A program made the translations under genes and the position numbers. DNA of 39,607 nt from Bigelowiella natans CCMP2755 (lineage: Eukaryota > Cercozoa > Chlorarachniophyceae), in NCBI GenBank assembly GCA_000320545.1, contig ADNK01003153.1, forward strand, positions 1 through 39,607, written 5' to 3'. Each line of letters begins with the position of its first letter. Within the stretch, counting starts at the first letter, position 1. Below the pieces are notes generated by a model. The model was not told where the DNA came from and did no database searches. It worked only from the letters and a program-made list of their open reading frames with translations. Below are positions 32,914 through 39,607 of this stretch, in pieces.

Positions 32914-33662
32914 GTGTCCACTTTTTTAAAAATTATACGTATAAATGGGTTAGAATGCCATCTTCGACGCCGTCGGGCACCGCGTCTGCTGCTGGCTATT
33001 TCTGTAGCATGCTTCGTCGTCGTTTTGGGCCTCATCTCCAGCTGGTCTTCATCCGACGAGGATGCACGCCTTGAGTTTGGGTGGGGCAAAAAGATCGCGG
33101 ATGAAGCAAAGAGGTGCGTAGATAGTTGGAGGTGTAATAGCCTGTTTGAACGACCGAAATTTGGTGATCCTCACTCAGCATTGAAGAGAAAATCACGTGC
33201 TGCGCCGCGGATGTTCGCAGCTCCTTCGCTTGCTTGGGAAACAAAGCAAAACAGTACATCGGCACGAGTCTCGGTATGCGAGCCTCGAAACTAAGAAAAA
33301 TGAGATCGCTAATGGTGTGATTTATATGTATACCCATCTTCTTAGGAAAAGGGGGGAATGACAGGTCGGAAAGCTCACTCAAGGTAGAAAAGCCTCTGCC
33401 CTGTACCATCACAGTCCAAAGGAGTGTTTCGAATTGTAGGCCAACCGTGAGTCCAGGGAAGGCCACAAGCTACTGAAGAAGCGGACTGTGGCGAGCTGTA
33501 GCAGCGCAGCGGAGTAAGTACTTCTTATTTATTCCTACCTTGCACATGCATGCTCATAGCAAGACTACGATGCACAAGTGAATGTCAATGTCCATGCAGC
33601 ATTCGATCGCTCACCCATTGTACTCCAGAAATATGGCGCGAAAGACTACTATTCTAAAACTG

Positions 33663-33696
<34 letters not shown>

Positions 33697-34459
33697 ATCA
33701 GGCATTTCAAGAAAGCTTTTGACTTCGACCAGGAGCCGAGCCACCTTAGAGACGCCGCGGAAGCACTCAATGCCGTGAGTAACCCCCATTGGCACTTTAT
33801 TCTGCCACGATGAATGCACCTAACTATGATATTCAGTCGTGTTATCCCTCTCGGAACTAAGCTGATTACCCCCCCCTCCCCCAACCCGTGCAATCATGGC
33901 AACTTCCGCCGGCACAGGTGATGCGAATGCAGACAAACGCCAACGCCATTTGCTTCGAGGGCTCGAATGATATACCTAGACACAAAAACATATGGAAAAA
34001 GTACGGCTCTGAGGTACAGTCCCCTCCCCGCCATCCCGACTAGTGAGATCATGATGTGCTAACGCCGCTGTGATAGCGCGCTCACTTGTACCCAACGCAT
34101 ATCCACCTGTCTCGGCTACCATTCTTACTCGTACACGCACCAAACACACCTACACATACGAACACACATACACAGTGCTTACATATTGCACGCAGTCGGA
34201 GAAGCTGGCCTCACAAGCCTTGAAAGAGAGGCCGAAAGATCCGGAATACCTTGCCACCTACACGGATAGCTTTATATTTTCCTGCAGGTAGTAGTTGTTG
34301 CAGTTGGTTTGGGGGGGGGGGGGGGGGGGGGAAAAAATAATCCTTGTGAAAACAAAAAGAAACTGGTTCCCCCGGGATCAGGCCGATTTTGGAGAATGGA
34401 TGCGGTCCGAGTCTCAGAGAGGATATAAGAAAGCCCTGCAACAGCATTCCCAGCAATAG
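32914..34459 (+). CDS. Single-pass membrane protein with TPR-like helices (N-terminus unresolved)
   Basis: Exons are at most 32914-33113, then 33702-33774, 33918-34013, 34196-34287 and 34420-34459 (TAG). Phases agree across all junctions. The first exon has a basic run (HLRRRRAPR) followed by a membrane helix (LLLAISVACFVVVLGLISSW) and an acidic stretch, suggesting a signal anchor. It has no in-frame ATG, so an upstream coding exon is expected. The following exons are helical and TPR-like (HFKKAFDFDQEPSHLRDAAE, SEKLASQALKERPKDPEYLA). The protein may be a membrane-tethered TPR adaptor; no specific family was recognised. The last acceptor is uncertain: 34392 gives a longer frame but breaks phase. 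(GT)n at 33662-33695 and a poly-G run at 34311-34331 are intronic. Confidence 0.6.
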
Positions 34460-34963
34460 ACAGAGCCATACTTGCTATTACTGTGTATTTGTTGTCACGT
34501 TTCCATACTGAATTTGCATGCATAAACCCTCGGGCAAGAAGTTAGCTGCATATGTAGGGCGTGTATGTATGTGTACGCTTGTGTGTGTGTAGATTTTATA
34601 GTAGAGCAGGGATTGCGACTGCTGGGTGTGGGGTACAAAGCGTGCGGCTTGCTAGCAACAACACTACTAGCCTGGAGCGTAGTCAAGCATTTATGGCTTA
34701 ACGTTGCTTGTGCGGTGCTAAGTGACAAATATGCGTTTGGTGTTACGTGAATATTATATATGGACCCACATGTAGAGCAGATAAATAATGCACTGAAGAG
34801 CAAGCGTTTGTATTTGAGCAACATGTTCTGATTCAATTACTTCGTCATTGAATAACTGCAGCTGCTGGCGACGGCCTTCGCTTTTGTACTTTTACTAGCC
34901 AATTGAACATTATTATAATTAATGACGCCCGCTATCATGCCAGTATGTGCTTACAGCACTGGT
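34460..34963. other. Convergent spacer, no gene recognised
   Basis: This 504-bp spacer lies between the stop codons of the TPR-like gene (plus) and the barrel protein (minus). No domain or repeat of note was seen. Confidence 0.5.
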
Positions 34964-35255
34964 CTATTTCAGCTTGAGCATTTGTGCCTGGAGAAAAGCA
35001 CTAAGCGCATGCTGCACGTAATCGATTCTGATTTCGGTGTCTCTGGTAGGTTCTGGCGTGGTTTTCCACGAATCCTTAGTCAATAGCAGTACGCCGCTCC
35101 GAGCTATCCCTCCTTTGTACAAGCTCGAGCCAAATATTGAGAGGATCTCCTGCGCATCTAGCAGGAAGTTTATGCCCCCTCTGATTCCTCTCGCAACCAT
35201 CTCCCTCTTCAGCAAAGGCGCTGTTAATGTCTTCGATAAAGACGACGACGAGGAC

Positions 35256-35288
<33 letters not shown>

Positions 35289-36489
35289 AACGATGATGGA
35301 GGCGCCATCGTCATCACCGAACAGAAGGCTGTGAGTCCCTCGAGCCTGGTTGCAGCCTGGCATGTTTTTCCAGCTGCTCTGAAGCTCCCAATAAAGAGCT
35401 TCCTGTGTTCCATGCTCCCCATCAATCCTCCCCCCCCTTCATCACGCAGATGCGTAACATTCTGCCTCTTACTTTCAATCTTTACTCCTCTTACATCCTC
35501 CTCTTTGTTCTTGCCGCTTTTCGTCGTGTCTATCGAAGTGACCTGATCTGCAAGGTTCCCTGCCGCGATTCGCTGCGCGTGAAGGTACAAGAGCTCGAAC
35601 GTGGCAGCGTCCAGTGATGCTGTGTTACGAGTGCTCGCCTGATATTTGATGTTGATGATGGTGTTTTTGATGATAATGATGACGATGATGATAAGGGTGG
35701 GGGAGGAGACAACCCTCTCTAATCGTCCGCCCTGTTACCCCTCCTGACCTTGCATGATGATAACGATGAGGATATCGAGGAAGAAGACGCCATTTGCAAA
35801 ATCTTTGCCGTCGCCACAACGGCCTACGGGCAGGTGGGAAAGGAACGGCACGACGAACATATGAACGATGTTTCAACCACAAAAACGGAGAGAAAATGAG
35901 CGGCGTTTGAGGCAACAGAGTATTAGCGATGTCTATCTTACGAAAGACGTGAACGGCAGATGTGCAACCCCCATCTTCGAATAGAAATTCATCAAATGAT
36001 ACAGTGATTTCGCCAAACAGGGTCGCGGTTGTTGTACTGGCGACTCCTTAGAGTCGGTCTACCCTCCCTATACCCCCGTTCAAGCAGCAAATAAACCTGG
36101 ACATTTCCCCACAATCATCTCCCCGCCACCTACTACATGATCTGTACCCAGTTATCCGACGGAATTTGGTCTTGATCTTGCCGCGACTTGGCCAGAAACA
36201 CAAGCGCATCTCGTGCCGAGTCCCACCATTCCTTTCTGGGGTCGATTTCATACAGCATTAGCATGCCCAAAGCTGCCTCTCCTGGATAATAGAGCGACGT
36301 CCAGGAGTCATCCCTTCCACATCTACCGCTGCAGCCGCCCCTGCGAGGCCAGTACCTATTATTTTCATGGATATTTACTTTGTGATATCGAACGAATGGG
36401 GAGACTTCGCCGCCTATTTTTTTGAGAAAGATCCCGCTCCCTCAGTAGGAGGCCGCACACAAACACACAAAGAATTACAAATATAATAC

Positions 36490-36537
<48 letters not shown>

Positions 36538-36546
36538 TTTCTCTCT

Positions 36547-36584
<38 letters not shown>

Positions 36585-36590
36585 TGCGCA

Positions 36591-36621
<31 letters not shown>

Positions 36622-37295
36622 TGGTTCTCGTGCTTTCAAGAAACGAACTTGCTGTAGAAGCTGCCATCGTTCTTTTGCATGAAACGTATGAATAATCCTA
36701 AGCCACGAAGGGTCTTTCGGGATATGTTCACGTTGACTTCCTTGATACTCCAACACTGAGAGAGGGCAATCAACGCAAGCGCGACCCCTCCCAGTTTCAC
36801 TTGACGCGGGTTCTCCGAGCCATTTTGGACAGGGTCAGACCAAACTGCGAGGGGAAATATTCTGCTCTTATCTCTTTCACTGCTTGTTTTCTTGCTTTCC
36901 GTCGGCTTTTTCCGCTTCTTCAGTGGGCCTACGCTGTCGAGCAGATACGAGGACGCTCTGGAGATAGCCTTCAATATCCTTCTTCTCTCCCCCCCAACCA
37001 TTCCTATCCCCTGGCCGTTAAAGCCTACTCTGGTGGCTTTATGACATATTTCACCGATCTCGTGGTATTTGTAGGCAGCCGCCAGTGCGTAGATTGCTCC
37101 AGCGTGGCGCAGAAGATTATATTTTTGCTTGAACGCTGCCCTCTGGTCAAGATTTAGTCTGTATGTGAATCTTCCGTTCTCCTCGCACGCACGTGCAAGG
37201 TAGTCTGCGCCCAAAATGATTCCCTTATGCAGCTTCTTGCGGTCCAGGAACTTGAACCGGTCCGCTGCGGGGGGTGGGGAGGAGTGCGACCCCAT
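34964..37295 (-). CDS. (alpha/alpha)-barrel glycosidase/epimerase-like protein, 6 exons
   Basis: Exons (minus) are 37295-36649, 36355-36148, 35823-35749, 35638-35543, 35356-35318 and 35206-34964 (TAG). They total 1308 nt in one frame, 435 residues. Repeated helix-pair motifs of six-hairpin or epimerase-type barrels occur in order: KQKYNLLRHAGAIYALAAAY, VKLGGVALALIALSQC, NDGSFYSK, SLYYPGEAALGMLMLYE, PSDNWAVVATAKIL, FELLYLHAQRIA, AATRLEGLTAF, GINFLLDAQ and EIRIDYVQHALSAFLQAQ. This pattern matches conserved bacterial and algal proteins of this fold whose substrate I do not know. Catalytic residues cannot be named with confidence. A poly-Ser loop in exon 3 comes from a GAT-type repeat on the other strand. 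The N-terminus before residue 10 is uncertain, since the frame is open upstream to a non-ATG codon at 37352. Confidence 0.8.
36492..36620. repeat. TA, TC/GT, CG and GA tracts in intron 1 of the barrel-protein gene
   Basis: (TA)n about 36492-36534, (GT)n 36551-36584, alternating CG about 36589-36605 and (GA)n to 36620, back to back inside one intron. The alternating purine-pyrimidine stretch of more than 50 bp is of a kind that can adopt Z-DNA. Confidence 0.88.
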
Positions 37296-37791
37296 CGTTG
37301 CCCCCCCCGCTGTCCTTCTATCGGCGAAATTTGGCCGACGATTTTTCGGCACCGTAGAAGGATTCTCAACAGCCGAATCGAATGCGGTTTAGCTCATGCG
37401 ACAAGAATATTTCACTAAAATCGCCGATGGGATCCTTCCTGCTTCCTGCGACATCCAAAGTTCCCCATTGTTTGCTCCGTTTCCCCTTGTAGGCGCTCCG
37501 CGATTACTGCGACAGGGAGAATGGCTGTCGCCGGTCAATAATTAATCGGGATTTTATCTGTCGTCGGTTTTCGGATTTTCGAGAAATTCGAAAATGTCTC
37601 CTCGTCGGCTCCGGACGCGGCCGCTGCTGCGAAGCAGCGTAGCCACTGCAGGTGCGCTGCTCTCACTACGCTAAATGCCGTCGGACAATCCGCAAATTTA
37701 TTCCACCATAATTTTGCTTGGGGAGGGGGAAGGGATGGGGGTCGTTGTAAACTGTGCATCTCGGATGCCTGTCTCGTAACACATAATATTT
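37296..37791. other. Divergent spacer between barrel-protein and GET3 genes
   Basis: It holds the presumed promoters of both genes. A missing first exon or start codon of the GET3 gene may lie here or just upstream, because the GET3 first exon has no ATG before 38197. A CCTCAG acceptor-like site followed by the open frame occurs near 37820. Confidence 0.4.
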
Positions 37792-38598
37792 GTGTGTTTT
37801 GCCCACTATTCTGCCTCAGAAGCTGTTCGTTGGGGGTTGCTGCCGCGTGGGAGATCCAGAGGGAACGGCTCCTTGGTGTACCTTGAAGTGATTGTAGCTA
37901 TCGCAATTGCGTGTTTCTTAGCGGCAGCGATATGGGCAGCGCCTCCGAGATCATCACTACATCTATCGGTGGATAAGGATAAACTTGGCTGTAATTATGC
38001 CCCAACGACAACGACTTCTTCCTCCTCCTCCTCCCCCTCCATCTCGATTCAATATGATTCAAAGCGTAGAGTGGGGCGTGTGGAGCTGGGAGAGGAAGGC
38101 ACCAACCCCTCTCGGGCCTCCTACTCATCCCCGCCCCTCATCTCCGATGTCAATCGCCGGCTGCGCGGGGGGGAGATCTCCTCGACCGAAAAGGAAATGC
38201 CGAGCCTGGCCCGCGTGATCACTAACACAGACCTGAACTTCATCTTTGTGGGTGGAAAGGGGGGGGTGGGTAAGACGACGATCTCGTCCTCGCTGGCGAT
38301 CCAGCGCGCGCAAATGTGTGCTGAGTTGGGAAAGGGCGATGTGCTGCTAATCTCCACGGACCCGGCGCATTCGCTCTCAGATGCCTTCAAGATTAACTTC
38401 ACCGGCGATCCAACTAAAGTGCCCGGTGTCAAGGGCCTTTGGGTAGTATATTCGCGATTCCGCTCGTTGTACTTTACATAGCCCGTCCTCTCCGGCAACG
38501 TCGTTGCGTTTGTTGCGTCCACGTATGCGCGAATATAAGGGTTGTTGGCGCAGGGAGTTGGGGAAGCATCTGATAAGAGGATAAGATATGAAATAGCA

Positions 38599-38674
<76 letters not shown>

Positions 38675-38735
38675 CGAAAAGCTGGCTTCTGCTGCGCAAA
38701 CCCTCCAACTCGTCAACTGAGAGAAAATACACGCA

Positions 38736-38794
<59 letters not shown>

Positions 38795-39147
38795 TGTAAT
38801 CCCAAAAGGTGATGGAAATCGACCCCTCGAAGATGGTGGAGAAAGAGATGGGTTCTTGGCAGGATCTGGTCTCAAAAGCTGGGATGGATGAGTAATCCCC
38901 CCCCCCCCCTTTCGAACACAACCCTCACCACACTTTAAACTTCTTTCTTCACCCATACGTCATTGATTGCCTACAACAATAAGGTTCATGGGAGAGTTCA
39001 ATAAGCTGCAGAGCTGGCTTACGTCACTACCTGGTATTGATGAAGCAACCGCACTCGCCTCGGCCCTCGAGCGCATACGGAGCAAAGAGTAAATAATTCA
39101 TCTGAGGAAAAATGAAATATATATATATATATATATATAGGTGTGTA

Positions 39148-39190
<43 letters not shown>

Positions 39191-39539
39191 GGGCACAGAT
39201 TTAATGATTTACGATACAAACATGACCATATTCCAAGAGAATAAATATCCTTGGAAGGGGAGGGGGTAGTGGCGATCGATCCTGAGCAGTCGTGTCATGG
39301 TCATCATCATCATTCTGTGATGTCTGCTATCATCATATACTAGATTCGGGACGATAATCTTCGACACAGCGCCCACTGGCCACACGGTGACAGACAACCG
39401 ATGATAAACAAAGATGGAGGGGGAGGGGGTTGATGATTAGAGCGTGCATTTTGTTGTGCTGCATTTGTTGTGTTGGCTCTAGATCAAGCTGCTGAAGCTA
39501 CCCGAAGTGCTGCAGGTTGGAATAGACAAGCTCGCAAAG
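37792..39539 (+). CDS. GET3/ArsA-family tail-anchored protein targeting ATPase (3' partial)
   Basis: GET3 is a dimeric ATPase that delivers tail-anchored membrane proteins. Exons are 37792-38442 (5' limit uncertain), 38809-38891, 38984-39088, 39344-39386 and 39483-39539, all in phase, and the gene continues beyond the window. Seen motifs are the deviant Walker [11 protein letters not shown], switch [28 protein letters not shown], and switch [13 protein letters not shown] followed by [10 protein letters not shown] cytosolic-type start would be ATG 38197 ([12 protein letters not shown]), nine to twelve residues before the core fold. The frame stays open 135 codons upstream and includes a hydrophobic segment ([20 protein letters not shown]) and a poly-Ser run, which could be a targeting presequence of an organellar GET3, but this part has no ATG. 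Introns carry (GT)n/(GA)n at 38602-38670, (CA)n/(GA)n at 38733-38790 and (TA)n/(GT)n at 39117-39187. Confidence 0.92.
38602..39187. repeat. GT/GA, CA/GA and TA/GT tracts in GET3 introns
   Basis: (GT)n runs into (GA)n at 38602-38670, and (CA)n into (GA)n at 38733-38790; the second (GA)n ends about 20 bases before exon 2. (TA)n 39117-39140 and (GT)n 39151-39187 lie in the intron after exon 3. Confidence 0.9.
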
Positions 39540-39607
39540 GTGTTTTACACTTTTAAGGAGGAAGAGGGAGGGGAGGGGGGAGACGGGGGGGGGGGGGGGG
39601 GGGGATG
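39540..39607 (+). other. Start of a GET3 intron with poly-G run
   Basis: The donor GTGTTT at 39540 follows the codons for KLAK. The remaining bases are purine-rich and end in a G run, so the window stops inside the intron. Confidence 0.7.

Noticed and set aside
32956-33074. ATG-started frame MPSSTPSG… overlapping the membrane-helix exon
   Set aside because: It is out of frame with the phased downstream exons, has no homology, and ends within the exon.
39344-39539. Non-canonical intron in GET3 joining 39088 directly to 39483
   Set aside because: The small exon 39344-39386 (switch [10 protein letters not shown]) restores two canonical GT..AG introns and the expected family sequence.

Overview
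This is a nuclear segment of a eukaryote, most likely a flagellated protist or alga. Coding regions are split into many small exons joined by GT..AG introns, one gene encodes a flagellar radial-spoke head protein, and the introns and spacers are full of microsatellites. The lineage cannot be fixed from the sequence. No rRNA, tRNA, CRISPR array or bacterial-style operon was seen. Exon structures were built by hand from splice consensus, reading-frame phase and family motifs. Where a structure is called consistent, every exon phase adds up without a stop or frameshift.

Layout. (1) 26-6422, + strand: a PARP1/2-type poly(ADP-ribose) polymerase (WGR, regulatory and catalytic domains), 25 exons, 5' end outside the window. 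(2) 7739-10511, +: radial spoke head protein of the RSP4/6 (RSPH4A/6A) family. (3) 10512-19502: a nested mobile-element block. A complete 6.5-kb LTR retrotransposon on the minus strand (11134-17642) has 422-bp LTRs, TG..CA ends and a CACAG target duplication. Its 1873-codon Gag-Pol frame is intact. It sits inside a coiled-coil ORF that would otherwise be 452 codons long. (4) 19503-20590, -: an MPDU1-like PQ-loop membrane protein, complete in three exons. (5) 21510-21923, +: a small secreted protein of unknown function. (6) 23168-27580, -: an SLC19 (folate/thiamine carrier) family transporter, 17 exons. (7) 27834-28457, +: a tiny Sel1/TPR-like protein, divergent from the transporter. (8) 30325-31140, -: a single-repeat SHAQKHF-class MYB protein. 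(9) 32914-34459, +: a single-pass membrane protein with TPR-like helices. (10) 34964-37295, -: an (alpha/alpha)-barrel glycosidase/epimerase-like protein, six exons. (11) 37792-39539, +: a GET3/ArsA-family ATPase, 3' end outside the window.

The genes are unrelated housekeeping and ciliary functions (DNA-damage signalling, flagellar motility, dolichol-linked glycosylation, vitamin transport, transcription, tail-anchored protein insertion). Three pairs are divergent across short spacers: transporter/Sel1, MPDU1-like/secreted protein and barrel protein/GET3. AT-rich, microsatellite-poor blocks lie at 29481-30324 and 31141-32640. A TGCA/CATG-rich block without genes lies at 28690-29480, and a region of similar texture at 6484-7260.

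The points most worth following are the retrotransposon (two CCCH zinc fingers in Gag instead of a CCHC knuckle, an ORF that starts inside the LTR, a DDG protease motif and an HVDD reverse-transcriptase motif), the unknown coiled-coil ORF it interrupted, the SLC19 gene in a protist-like genome, and the GET3 N-terminal extension.
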